Below, one piece after another: positions 7,331-16,199 of a stretch of 20,354 nucleotides of DNA. A model generated the notes under the pieces. It saw only the letters and a list, made by a program, of their open reading frames with translations. It was not told where the DNA came from and did no database searches. The stretch comes from Amoeboradix gromovi (Eukaryota; Sanchytriomycota; Sanchytriomycetes; Sanchytriales; Sanchytriaceae). The number at the start of each line of letters is the position of its first letter. Position 1 is the first letter of the stretch. A program made the position numbers and the translations under genes. Where the stretch lies: NCBI GenBank assembly GCA_018985225.1, contig JADGIF010000100.1, positions 1 to 20,354 on the forward strand, read 5' to 3'.

Positions 7331-8113
7331 CGTATCTGAAACATTTACATATCAAAGCATCCCCACAAATGTCTGAATCATAGCAGCAAATTTCTTGGCT
7401 TTCTTCAACTATAATGGTATTGTGGATGGCAAGATACTTTTGAAGGATAAAACATTTCTTAAATTAACTGTTTTGCCACTGATTTTAGTCAAGTCTCCGT
7501 ATATTGGGATTATTCCACGACTGGACTGATCCCACCACTATGTGTATATATTTATCACAAGTGACTTTTGGGCAATCCTAATCGAATGATATCAAAGCTA
7601 CATGCCAGAGATTGGCCCTTGAACAATGCAGTGGCTCTGTTAGCCCATATAGTTCTGACACAGCATAAACAGCTTGTGAATCTAAGGTTTGTTTCATATG
7701 AGAGTCAAATAACATACTATGACTGATGTGTATAGAACTGCACATTTGAGGAGCATGAGACATCCCATTCTGCATGCTAGTTTACAATAGAACCAATCTA
7801 ATGAGCATGCTTATTAGATAACTATATTGCATAGTCTACAAAAATTCTTACATAATAATAAAATTACTAATCTTTGACAATTTAGCTAATTTTTGTGCTT
7901 TTGTAAGTAAAAAATGTATTGGGCCTAAATGTTTAGCTTTGTCATAGGGGGTTCTCATTTTCACACGTGTCAGTATTTCAACGTGTTAAGTTTGCCGCAT
8001 TATTAAATGAGCTCTAATAATTTTACTCAGACTTATTTACGTTGATATCTAAATGAAACATGAACGAATATGGTTTAAATTTGTCGAGGGTTGCGCCAAT
8101 TGCTAAAATGTAT
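7331..8113. other. Intergenic, short decayed frames only
   Basis: No intact gene. A 50-codon plus-strand frame without ATG at 7377-7529 (ends KSPYIGIIPRLD) and a 65-codon minus-strand frame at 7578-7775 are open but unrecognised. They are probably remnants of repeats. Confidence 0.35.
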
Positions 8114-8229
8114 CTTTGTGTAAATTAGCATCGTTATTGTGTAATATTATAACAACGCACTGTTTTAATCATGTTAAATTGGACGAAGTTTATCTATTAC
8201 AATTAGGCGTCAAATAATGTTACACAAAG
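8114..8229. repeat. Short element with 10-bp inverted ends
   Basis: CTTTGTGTAA at 8114-8123 is exactly inverted as TTACACAAAG at 8220-8229, enclosing 96 bp of AT-rich non-coding sequence. The arrangement resembles a small non-autonomous (MITE-like) element. I see no convincing target duplication beside it, so chance or a cruciform-forming site remain possible. Confidence 0.3.
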
Positions 8230-8473
8230 GCAAAGTCACGGTGGTATAGGTACTTGCAGAAGAAAATATAGCAGGAAAACTGATTTATTAATTCAAATTT
8301 TAAATGCTACTTATCGCACTGCGCCAGTACGTATGAGGTAGTATAGAAAGCCGTGATATTACAAGAAAAGAGCAGCGTGATATTAAAGAACATATGAATT
8401 CGCCATTTTATAGTACATTAAACATTTTTCTCTCTGGCTTATAACGATCATCTAATAATTTAGTTAGCACTAA

Positions 8474-8713
8474 CACTTATCTACAATAAAAGCTACTTTT
8501 TTTGTTTTTGAGTATACATTTGAAATTCTTCACTTGGTACCCCAGCATTTGATAGTGAATCAAGCACAATCCGCTAAATTAGCTTGGGATTCCAGAAAGA
8601 AAGATTTTCATGGCTCATATATTGCTTTGTCTAGTTGGTGCAGTAACTTAAGACATTGGAGGGCCACTTCCAAACTAAACTCAATACCGTGGAAGCGCAA
8701 GTTTGATGGATAA
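8474..8713 (+). other. 79-codon open frame without ATG
   Basis: Open from the codon after TAA (8471-8473) to TAA (8711-8713), with no in-frame ATG. The middle reads AWDSRKKDFHGSYIALSSWC and the end PWKRKFDG, with reasonable amino acid composition but no family that I recognise. It lies about 340 bp before the CAP59-like gene on the same strand. It may be an exon, an old coding fragment or chance. Confidence 0.2.
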
Positions 8714-9056
8714 CGAAACACGACGTGGTAACAAAAACCGTCCAAGAATTCTGTAAAATACTCTGAATTCAATTATTAGAGTTGTACAGAGCGCTTCTGG
8801 GTGCTTGTCTGTAATTGTATCGAATCTGTCGCTTTTACCTTTTTAATAGCTGAAGAATAGCTTAGGATTTGTTTGTAGCAAAAACGCAAACTACCTCAGT
8901 TATTAGTTTTAAGTAGTAAGTTTTAGCTCTATCACACTGCCATCAATAACGCACTAGATCCATGTGTTGCGTATAATTTTGATCCCTATTTTATCATGCC
9001 TATTGAAAGACGAATCGAACATTCTAAACTCGACTGTGCAAATATCCATTTTCTGG

Positions 9057-10422
9057 ATGTCCCTAATTCCTGAAACTGTGTATTATCCAATGCAAAAATT
9101 TAAAAATGTCATAATCACTCTGATGTTGACAACAGTAATAGTGCTGAACTACAAGTTGAGAATGGAATGTAATACCAACACCCATCTATCCCAAACATTT
9201 AAAAAATTGGATATTCCTCATCTGCAGTCATGTAGTTTTACTCATCATGATTACTTTAGATATATAATTCTGCAGCATTCCCGCAGGTCTCAATTTTGCA
9301 GCTCTTCTGGCTTCCTCTATGATTTGATGGATGGTTTAAATTTGCCAACTCATAAGACTCTGCAGGTGCTGCTGGACAATGTCAACGTTTTATATGATAA
9401 CATCCGATCTGCTATTTGTGATCAGGACTTTAACATTTTAATAACAGCCAATCTACATAATAATGAAGAGGTACTTAGTAACTGGCTCTATCAACTATCT
9501 TTGTTCATAAACCATATTGGACCATCGAGAATAACTATTAGCATACACGAATCTGCTTCCACTGATAGAACTAAGCAATATTTGAAGCAAGCCTCTGATT
9601 TGTTTGATAATCTTAACGTGGAATATTACATTTCAACCTCTCCAGAACACAAATCAGGTCAAATGCACAGAATTGATTTCTTGGCTAAGCAACGTAACAA
9701 AGCATTATTCCCCATGTTGACTGCGAATCACACGCATATACTCTTTCTGAATGACATTCTGTATTGTCATTCAGACTTATTGGAGCTTTTGCTTCAATCT
9801 CTTTTAAACAGCGCTGACATTACAACAGGAATGGATTATGATATGCCATTTATATCTCCCAGCTTTTATGATGTCTGGGTGGCTAGGGATATTCAGGGAA
9901 TCCCACTGACGAAAAATCCGTTCGACTATGTTACAAACCACTCGACAACTTTAATAAATATACAGGAGGGTATACCAGCTCAAGCGATGTGTACGTGGAA
10001 CGGCGCTGCCCTTCTTAATGCTAAGCCTTTTCTTGAATTTAGTCTCTATTTTCGCCGCGGCTCTAATCGCAATAACACACTTTTTGAATCTGGTGAATGT
10101 AGCGCCAGTGAGATAACTACTCTATGTATGGATTTCATAAGGAACGGTCACGATAAGTTCCTAATAATCCCGCGTGTCAAGGTATTTACAAGTAATTTAG
10201 TTGGCGTATGATTTCAATACTTATAAATCTTTGAAATCCTCATTATTTGCAGCAAGGTTCCCTCCTAACAAGCCTTTTGCACTAGCTGAATCTACTAAAT
10301 TTGAATTTGAACCGTTGAGCAATAAGCATCTCTGTTATCCAACTTATGATCAATGCTACAAAAGAAGTCCTTGCAATCAAAGTGCTTTATATTGGGAAGA
10401 TGTCCCGCTGAAGTTCAAATAG
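9057..10422 (+). CDS. CAP59-family glycosyltransferase (spliced)
   Basis: A 448-residue type II membrane glycosyltransferase of the cryptococcal CAP59/CMT1 family (Pfam PF11735), which in known fungi adds mannose in the Golgi. Exons are 9057-10181 and 10201-10422. A short N-terminus is followed by one membrane segment (about 17-32, VIITLMLTTVIVLNY). The luminal domain carries the family marks: NEEVLSNWL, SASTDRT, LFLND (D233), YDVWVARDIQG (from 271), CTWNGAA (from 312) and ECSASEITTLCMDF (from 347). Without splicing the protein ends 10 codons after PRVK. Removing 19 nt joins PRVK to LAYDFNTYKSL, as the family expects after its PRVKVAY. ATG 9057 is the first; ATG 9090 just before the membrane segment is also possible. 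It ends Lys-TAG, 64 bp from the convergent ArfGAP gene. Confidence 0.88.
10182..10200 (+). other. 19-nt intron in CAP59-like gene
   Basis: The segment is GTATTTACAAGTAATTTAG, phase 0, with GT and AG ends and TAAT at positions 12-15. Reading through it gives 10 unrelated residues and TGA. Removing it continues PRVK with LAYDFNTYKSL. A longer option, 10192-10252 (61 nt), also restores the frame, but it would delete AYDFNTYKSL, which fits the family. Confidence 0.8.
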
Positions 10423-10486
10423 ATCAAGACAACGAGTAAATGAAATGGATAAATAGAAATGCGTTTATTATATCATGTAGTGCCAT

Positions 10487-11632
10487 CTATCCCCAGGGAT
10501 TATCTTGAAAATCCGGTACAAACTCCGTTTTTTTTTTCGGGGACTTGACTTGTTTAATTGGAGACACTGGCTCTGGATGCCATTCATTGAATGATTCGAC
10601 CGGGACAGTACTTTTTGATGGCGAAGTTACGACAGCACTGGGCTGAGATGAGTAGGAGCCAAATGAGCCAAACTCGGATGTTTCTTCAATTTTTTGCTGT
10701 TGTTTAGTAGGAAAGTTAGAGTGCTCAACAGGAGCTGGTTGCGAAATCCCCTGCTGGGAATGTACAGACTCAGTTTTTACAGGAGAATTAAAACTAAATA
10801 AATCGACTGATTTCTCAGATGTTGCTTGCTCAGTTTCCTGGAGTGGGGCGTTAGACACGTTACTTTGATTTTTTTGTATTGTAGGCTGTTTTTCTGGTTG
10901 AATTTTCTGAAAAAAGTCAAACCCAATGTTTGGTTTTGGAGAATCTACTTCTGAATTAATCAAAGTAGACTTGCTGCTTTTTGCAGCTATTGTTTTGCCA
11001 TTGAGATCAGTGCTTTTAGTAGCTGTTGAGTCAAACAGACCGAGTATATCAGTTGATTGCATTTTATCAGCAGGTTTTGAAGGGTTGCTTGAAAAAGCAT
11101 CAAAAGAAGCAAACGTGTTATTGACTGGCAAGAGTTTCTTTTTAACATCTTGCGGCGTATCTCTAATGTTCATGTTCTCAAAATCTAGAAGATTAAAGGT
11201 TGGATTACTATAGCTTGTATTAGAAGATCCGACAGGTATATCAGCTGGATTAGGAACAGGCCCATCTCTCGCAAATCTTTTGAATTCGTACTTTGCCCTA
11301 ATAAAGCTATCACTGCTTTCACGAGTAGAGCAGTTCCCTCTACCTTCCCAATACCAGTTTGCTTTAATATTACCCCACTGCTGTAAAACCTCGTAATTCT
11401 CTTGAGTTAAGAAATCCAGATCAACAGAGCGAACTTTACTTAGATGAACACCTAAACCCCGATGAAAACCGCTGCATTGAGTGCAAATAAAACAGCCTAA
11501 GTTTATAGAACACCATCTTGCATCTCGCTGCCCACAATCTGCACATGTTTCATTTCCGGGTACTTTTAATAATAGTTTACTGAGATCACGATATTTTGAT
11601 CCAAGTTTTTCACGTTCTGCCCGAGTAGACAT
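10487..11632 (-). CDS. ArfGAP-domain protein, SMAP/Age2-like
   Basis: A 381-residue GTPase-activating protein for Arf-type small GTPases, acting in vesicle budding at Golgi or endosomal membranes. The N-terminal ArfGAP domain (about 16-130) has the CxxC-x16-CxxC zinc finger (C30, C33, C50, C53) and the catalytic arginine in GFHRGLGVH (R58), followed by KVRSVDLDFL and WGNIKANWYWE. It most resembles SMAP1/2 and yeast Age2. The rest is a low-complexity Ser/Gln/Pro-rich tail with repeated FGSF, FDFF and FDAF-type motifs and an acidic/aromatic end (FVPDFQDNPWG), likely binding sites for coat or adaptor proteins. AATAAA on the minus strand lies just after the stop, in the 64-bp gap to the CAP59-like gene. 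Confidence 0.94.
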   Translation of the reverse strand: MSTRAEREKLGSKYRDLSKLLLKVPGNETCADCGQRDARWCSINLGCFICTQCSGFHRGLGVHLSKVRSVDLDFLTQENYEVLQQWGNIKANWYWEGRGNCSTRESSDSFIRAKYEFKRFARDGPVPNPADIPVGSSNTSYSNPTFNLLDFENMNIRDTPQDVKKKLLPVNNTFASFDAFSSNPSKPADKMQSTDILGLFDSTATKSTDLNGKTIAAKSSKSTLINSEVDSPKPNIGFDFFQKIQPEKQPTIQKNQSNVSNAPLQETEQATSEKSVDLFSFNSPVKTESVHSQQGISQPAPVEHSNFPTKQQQKIEETSEFGSFGSYSSQPSAVVTSPSKSTVPVESFNEWHPEPVSPIKQVKSPKKKTEFVPDFQDNPWG

Positions 11633-11781
11633 TTTGAATGTTTCAAATGGAGATTGGGTTTAAAATAAACCATGAATTAGGTAACACCGTATTAGCAAAC
11701 AGACCAGAGAAAAGTGTTTTCTAATGGTTTTAAAGTTGTACAATAACTCGTTCAAGGAGATAGTTCTCTAACACGTCAGAG
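11633..11781. promoter_or_regulatory. 149-bp divergent promoter region
   Basis: Shared upstream region of the ArfGAP gene (minus) and the MIF4G gene (plus). It is the longest spacer within the second gene island. No clear TATA box or dyad was found. Confidence 0.5.
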
Positions 11782-12516
11782 ATGCTTGCTTCATCATCAT
11801 TAAACTACTCGATCAGAGAGATTGAGAGTCTGCAGAATTGCAAACTAACTCCTCTTGATATTAAGGTTCCTGAGCTATTTTCTGTCTCAGCTTTAGATAA
11901 ATCTGTTCGTTGGGTTAGGCAACTAAATGAAAATAATATAGACTTAGTTGCTGGATTAGTAGCTGAGATATTAACGCCTGAAATTGTGGAGCCGTTTGTA
12001 AGAGCAGGTTTTGAAAGAATTGTATTTAACTATGAGTTTGCAAAACCATTTTGTTACTGCTGCGTTGCAATCTTTAGAAAAACTCAAATGAGGGAGGTTT
12101 ACTCTGTTTTAATGAAATGTTGTCAACTTTACTTTACAAATAGACAACAATGGATGCCTTTAGAACGTATTTTGCAATCAAAAAGAAAAACGAATCAAGC
12201 CGATGTGCCTAAAATGGAAAAAAAGACCAAAATGACAAAGAGAAGATCGTTTGCTACTATTTATTTGGCTTCTGCACTCTTGGAAGTTAAGTTTCTGTCT
12301 CCCTCGATCTATATTTTTATTTTAAGAGATTGTTTGAAGTCTAACACCACACTTGATGATTTGGAACTTGCATCACTCCTATTAGAGACTTCCGCCGAAT
12401 ATATTGTCAAGTTCCAAAACTCTGATAAAGAGAAGTTCTCTGAACTAATGCCACGCTTGGAGCAACTTACTGAAATGAAATTATTGAATCCTGAAGTTTT
12501 GCAAATGTTCAAATAA
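11782..12516 (+). CDS. MIF4G-domain protein
   Basis: A 244-residue all-helical protein made of a single MIF4G-like domain. The order of signatures follows eIF4G/PAIP1-type domains: ILTPEIVEPFVRAGFERIVF (family LTPxxxxxlxxx), EFAKPFCYCCVAIFR (exPxfxxxyaxLc), KKTKMTKRRSFATIYLASAL then LEVKFLSP (rRrxxgnixFigeLfklkxl), IYIFILRDCL, and DDLELASLLLETSAEYI (edieclcxLLxtiG). Such domains bind eIF4A-like helicases or RNA in translation and mRNA handling. No eIF4E-binding motif or second MIF4G repeat is seen, so a PAIP1-like or CTIF-like role is as likely as a short eIF4G. It ends in AAA TAA ATT, 5 bp from the stop of the convergent phosphatase gene. Confidence 0.75.
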   Translation: MLASSSLNYSIREIESLQNCKLTPLDIKVPELFSVSALDKSVRWVRQLNENNIDLVAGLVAEILTPEIVEPFVRAGFERIVFNYEFAKPFCYCCVAIFRKTQMREVYSVLMKCCQLYFTNRQQWMPLERILQSKRKTNQADVPKMEKKTKMTKRRSFATIYLASALLEVKFLSPSIYIFILRDCLKSNTTLDDLELASLLLETSAEYIVKFQNSDKEKFSELMPRLEQLTEMKLLNPEVLQMFK

Positions 12517-12523
12517 ATTTATT
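12512..12523. terminator. Palindromic two-way poly(A) signal
   Basis: AATAAATTTATT, identical to the 12-mer at 751-762. It overlaps the stop codons of both convergent genes (TAA at 12514-12516 on plus; 12522-12524 on minus). Confidence 0.6.
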
Positions 12524-13214
12524 ACTCTTCATATGGTGGTAATCCAAAGTCTTCAGGCTTGAAGCATAGCATGCTGTCTAGTTTCGTACAGTTAAAATTG
12601 TGTTCTACCTTTGGCATTTCTGGGTGAGGAATCCAGATTGTTGAAAATCCGCCCCGGTTAGCTGCGTCAAGACCAGACAACGCATCCTCAAACACAATTA
12701 TAGAATCACAAGGTTTGAAGCCTAATCTTTCTGCAGCTAGTACGAAAATGTCTTCATGTGGCTTTCCCCGCTTTAATTCTGGATCATCCCCCAAGACTAC
12801 AATGTCAAACAAGTCAAATACATGCTTGTGACGTCTAGTTTTTATTTCAAATGGCTCCATGTTACTCGAGGAGGCTACGGCAATTGGAATGTTATTTTTT
12901 TTCAAATGCAAAACCAATTTCTCAACACCTTGCAACAGTTCACATCCTTCAAAGTGCTTTAAATGTAATTGGTTGCGGATTTCCAAGTAATCTTCAGGCG
13001 TTAAATCTACATTCAGCGTTGTGGCTAATAACTTAGCAGCATCTAACTGTCGTAAGCCCATCATCTTCATCTTTAAGTCCCAGTCGAATGTTTTATTGTA
13101 TTTGGAAAGTATTTGCGTGGTAACCATAGTATATATGTCCTCTGTGTTTATCAATAACCCATCCATATCAAATAAAACTGCAGAGCATGACTTTCCCCCT
13201 AATGTCATATCCAT
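12522..13214 (-). CDS. PUDP: HAD phosphatase, PUDP/HDHD1-like
   Basis: A 230-residue HAD-superfamily hydrolase close to human PUDP, which dephosphorylates pseudouridine 5'-monophosphate; relatives include yeast and plant GS1-like glycerol-3-phosphatases. HAD motif I is LFDMDGLLINTED (nucleophile D16, acid/base D18), motif II is AVASSS, motif III is KRGKPHEDIF and motif IV is IVFEDALSGLDAA. SFxMKTxRHK of the human protein appears as PFEIKTRRHK, and the C-terminal FGLPPYEE matches its FGLPSYE, so substrate class is likely shared. The start could be ATG 13214 or 13208; upstream in-frame codons continue to 13271 but would overlap the plus-strand gene. The stop is 5 bp from that of the MIF4G gene. 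Confidence 0.94.
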   Translation of the reverse strand: MDMTLGGKSCSAVLFDMDGLLINTEDIYTMVTTQILSKYNKTFDWDLKMKMMGLRQLDAAKLLATTLNVDLTPEDYLEIRNQLHLKHFEGCELLQGVEKLVLHLKKNNIPIAVASSSNMEPFEIKTRRHKHVFDLFDIVVLGDDPELKRGKPHEDIFVLAAERLGFKPCDSIIVFEDALSGLDAANRGGFSTIWIPHPEMPKVEHNFNCTKLDSMLCFKPEDFGLPPYEE

Positions 13215-13432
13215 CAAAGCGTCATTACACGGAAGAGGATGAAAATAATAATCGTAGAATACACATATCACAGGATTCTAGTCAAGACCAAAGCACTAAA
13301 TTGGAAAAGCTACAAGAGAATTTAAAAAATAAACAAGAACAAATTGATCAGCATGAAAAGAGATATTTATTACATTCGTGGAACCAGTACAAGTATTACA
13401 CTAATTACGAGTTCAATGAGAATAAATTGTAG
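13202..13432 (+). CDS. Small coiled-coil protein, unknown
   Basis: A 76-residue hydrophilic ORF: acidic N-terminus (HYTEEDENNN), a probable coiled coil (STKLEKLQENLKNKQEQIDQ) and an aromatic end (SWNQYKYYTNYEF). I do not recognise the family. An upstream in-frame ATG at 13187 exists. Its start overlaps the start of the divergent PUDP-like gene by 7-13 nt. AATAAA lies at its stop, as for neighbouring genes, which favours a real gene. It is otherwise unsupported. Confidence 0.45.
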   Translation: MSYPSKRHYTEEDENNNRRIHISQDSSQDQSTKLEKLQENLKNKQEQIDQHEKRYLLHSWNQYKYYTNYEFNENKL

Positions 13433-13434
13433 CA

Positions 13435-13890
13435 TTATACTAGCGGACGCTCACAAGGCTCATAATCTAGCAGCACTTTGCATCTGAGTATTTGATCTTG
13501 CATAATCAGGATTTGATCACCTACTTGAAAAGCTGGGTAATGGTTTTTACAAAAGTCCCCTGGCATATCGCTTAAAATTTGGGGACAATAATTAGCAACC
13601 AATTATTCTATGTCAAGTTGGTCTTTCACCTTTTGCTAGCAGATTTTCTGTGATTAGAACATTGTTGTGTCGCGTTCATATGTCCCCCAGCAAATACATC
13701 TTAATCAACACAGGAGTAATTTGGAAACCCTAAGAGACTGCTGAATACCACTACACATGCCATTGTTACCTTGGGAATTGCAGAATGATTTCGAAGTGTT
13801 ATAGTCTGGAGTTAGCAGCATTGTGCTTTAATTCCAAGCGGATAAGATAGCATTGTCATTGGGGATTCCCATGGCACTTATATGCTTATC
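13435..13890 (-). pseudogene. Minus-strand frame with five stops, retroelement-like
   Basis: One continuous minus-strand frame can be followed from about 13890 to a TAA at 13435-13437, with five internal stop codons and otherwise plausible protein sequence. The last part, NHYPAFQVGDQILIMQDQIL, resembles the fxxGDxVLi block near the C-terminus of retroelement integrases. Earlier parts (GIPNDNAILSAWN, LTPDYNTSKSF) are not recognised. The final stop lies 2 bp beyond the small coiled-coil ORF. Most likely an old, decayed element. Confidence 0.4.
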
Positions 13891-13914
13891 CTAACTTGCA
13901 TCCCAAGATAAAGC

Positions 13915-14642
13915 AATGATGACTTTTTTAATGGAGAATCTGATTTTGCGATCGACTCTTTAGAGGAACTTTTATTCGATGAAAAAGAGGACCTAGAGAC
14001 TTGATTGCAAAGAATGATTATGTATTACCATTTTTTAAGCTGGATATGAAGTTAAAAAGATTTAATTTGGTGAACGCGCTTTACAACTCAATATAAATGG
14101 CTTAGTCAGCTGGTTTCCGTTGCAGTCAATGGAGGACTTTGAAAAAGCAAGGTTTTACCGGAACAATTGGTTCGGGGAAGTGGAATGCAAAGAGAAGTAT
14201 AATTGACAATGAATTTTATATTCTGAAAATAAAAAGTAAATTTGAGAGCCTTTATCAGATTGATCACGGTAATTCACCTAAATCTTTCATTTTGTCGGTA
14301 CTTCCAGTGGAACAGGAAGGCTTTCTAAAACTGAAAAAGATTGCTTTGCTTCTCCATCATATTGATGATAAACAAATAGAACTTTAAGACTTAGCAAGTG
14401 GAATTTGTCGCAGAAGTACTGAATGATATCAATACTCGTATTAGCTTCAAGTACATTGTTTCTACTTAACAAAAGTTATACATCCAAGAGCTGAAAGATG
14501 TTGAAATTTTTGGGTTAATAAATCAGAAATGTTTTTTGATCAACTAAACTTCAGAGACTCCATTTCAAATTTTGGCTGTCCTAATTAAGACCCAAACATA
14601 TCTATTCCAGCTCACAAGTCTACCAGCTTTGCTTATAAATTG
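13915..14642 (+). pseudogene. Coding sequence split over five frame segments
   Basis: Consecutive plus-strand open segments follow each other with little overlap: DFFNGESDFAIDSLEELLFD (13915-14004), LIAKNDYVLPFFKLDMKLKR (about 13998-14096), PLQSMEDFEKARFYRNNWFG (about 14110-14208), EGFLKLKKIALLLHHIDD (about 14216-14387) and EFVAEVLNDINTRISFKYIV (14398-14469). The last continues in frame past stops to 14642. Codon use looks coding. None of the junctions fits the 19-nt intron pattern, so frameshift decay is the best reading. I do not recognise the protein. It lies next to the Fanzor relic, on the opposite strand, and could belong to the same transposon. Confidence 0.45.
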
Positions 14643-14848
14643 ACAATTGCAATAAATGAGAATGACGAGGATGTGGGATGACGTCTGCCAGACATTTAAA
14701 TAAAAAATGAAGATTCAAAAACATGATTTGGGACACCAAATATAAAAACTAGACTAACTCGTTTTTAAAGGAGGTGCTCCATACGGAGGAAATGCTATAA
14801 AAGATCTTCTATTATACCAATTTTCTTTCATTACTTTCAATCACCTCT
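14643..14848. other. Spacer before Fanzor relic, no feature seen
   Basis: AT-rich sequence after the broken plus-strand gene. It should contain the 3' end (RuvC-III and guide-RNA region) of the Fanzor unit, but no clear motif or inverted end is visible. Confidence 0.35.
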
Positions 14849-16129
14849 TCAAAATAAAATTAGATGAGGTCTTTGAGCATCTAAGCAAAAGGTGCATTTT
14901 CTTAGACGGTACTCTTTCTTCATTTCATTTAATGTTATACTAACATCATTACTCTTGTCAATTTCATTCTCACAGACACTGCACATCTTTGAAGTGTGAT
15001 ATTCATCTACTAATTCAACTGTCACTTTGGATTTGCAGGCTCTTATAAAGAAATCCCTGATAGAATGACATGGACTGCAGTTGTTTTGTTTAAAATTCGT
15101 ATTAAATTGTCCATCTCCCCAGAATAAAATAGTCTTTTTGTCATTACTGACGCTTTTCTTCTTGAGAAATTTCTTTCTTTTCCTTTTGAAATCATAATCA
15201 GCTACTAAATGGCTCAGATTGTCATTGTATGCAGGCATTTCATGTGGTTCAAAGACTATTTCGCGCTTGAGCTGCTTTAATATCAATTCCATTTTAGACA
15301 ATTTCATGCCATACTTTCTAAACTTCCATTGTCTGTACTCTGGATGATCATATTCAATAAAAAATGCACGATAGTGCTCATGAGTAATCGTGACTGTCTC
15401 TTGAATACTTGTAGCTCTTGACAGCCTCTCAAAACATTCTTTGAGCCAAGGCAATTTATCTCTTCTTTTCTTCATAATCTCTTGGTACTTGACAGTACCT
15501 ATGGCTGCTTTCCAATCGTCTTGCTCCAATTTAAATAAATTATCTGAGTCGTTTTCCAGGTAGTTTTTCAACTCGTTTTCACAATTAAAATGGGTCTGTG
15601 TATCTTGACTTGTACACATTAATGGGATCTTTACTCCTGGATCAATACCAATGAGATTGTCATACTTTTCTAAATCCAAAGGTGGTCTTTTCTTTTTATA
15701 TTTATATGGCTCATTGCAACTCTTTCATCTTTTCTATTACAGACTGAGTAGCCATCAGAATAATAAGTGACTTTTGAACCTTTGGGACCTACAGGATCCT
15801 CAAATAGGATGTGTCCTGGAACAAAACTTGAGAAACAACTCAACTTGATCTTTTTGTCTGTTTTTGATTCTTTAATAATCCTCTTCATCATCTTTCTTGC
15901 TCTTTTCTTTATCAGTCTCATTCTTAAGCTTGTAGCTTCTTGGTATTGACATCTTGTTGATATTATAATCGACTGTAAACAGTTTCTGCAATCTGGTGAA
16001 AATGTCTTGAGTGGGTCTGAAATCGTCTTTAAGATCTTGGGTCTCCAATACCCAATTCCAGAAAAGAAGAAATTGAAGCTTAATGTGATGTAATCTAGTC
16101 TCCCTGACTCTTGTCTTGCTGAATTTCAA
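14849..16129 (-). pseudogene. Fanzor (eukaryotic TnpB-like RNA-guided nuclease) relic
   Basis: Minus-strand remains of a Fanzor protein in three frames. Frame 1 (16129-15872) starts MKFSKTRVRETRLHHIKLQF and ends after a basic/acidic run. Frame 2 (15921-15670) reads SSFVPGHILFEDPVGPKGSK and YYSDGYSV. Frame 3 (about 15715-14849) holds the nuclease core: RuvC-I NLIGIDPGVK (Asp codon 15641-15643), then LFWGDGQFNTNF, then ELVDEYHTSKMCSVCEN, which has the alternative Glu position typical of Fanzors (codon 15002-15004) and the first zinc-finger CxxC. The second CxxC is RKCTFC (14885-14896). The RuvC-III RDxNAAxN block that should follow is not in frame; stops come within about 10 codons. Two frameshifts plus the lost RuvC-III make an inactive copy likely. 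The frame changes do not fit the 19-nt intron pattern. Known Fanzors use an RNA encoded at the element's end to cut matching DNA. Confidence 0.8.
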
Positions 16130-16160
16130 TTTCGTTTTAACTGTTCTAACAGCTTAGTAC

Positions 16161-16199
16161 TATGAATCAGTATTATGAATTGGTATTATGGATCAGAGG
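16161..16199 (+). repeat. Three imperfect 13-bp tandem repeats
   Basis: TATGAATCAGTAT, TATGAATTGGTAT and TATGGATCAGAGG lie head to tail, about 30 bp upstream of the 5' end of the Fanzor relic. They could be a small minisatellite or part of a transposon terminus. Confidence 0.55.

Noticed and set aside
10192-10252. 61-nt intron in the CAP59-like gene
   Set aside because: It restores the frame and has good ends, but it deletes AYDFNTYKSL, which fits the family just after PRVK. The 19-nt choice keeps it and matches the other intron.
15872-15921. Introns explaining the frame changes in the Fanzor relic
   Set aside because: No GT..AG segment of suitable length or pattern lies at the junctions, and the RuvC-III block is also lost, so decay is simpler.
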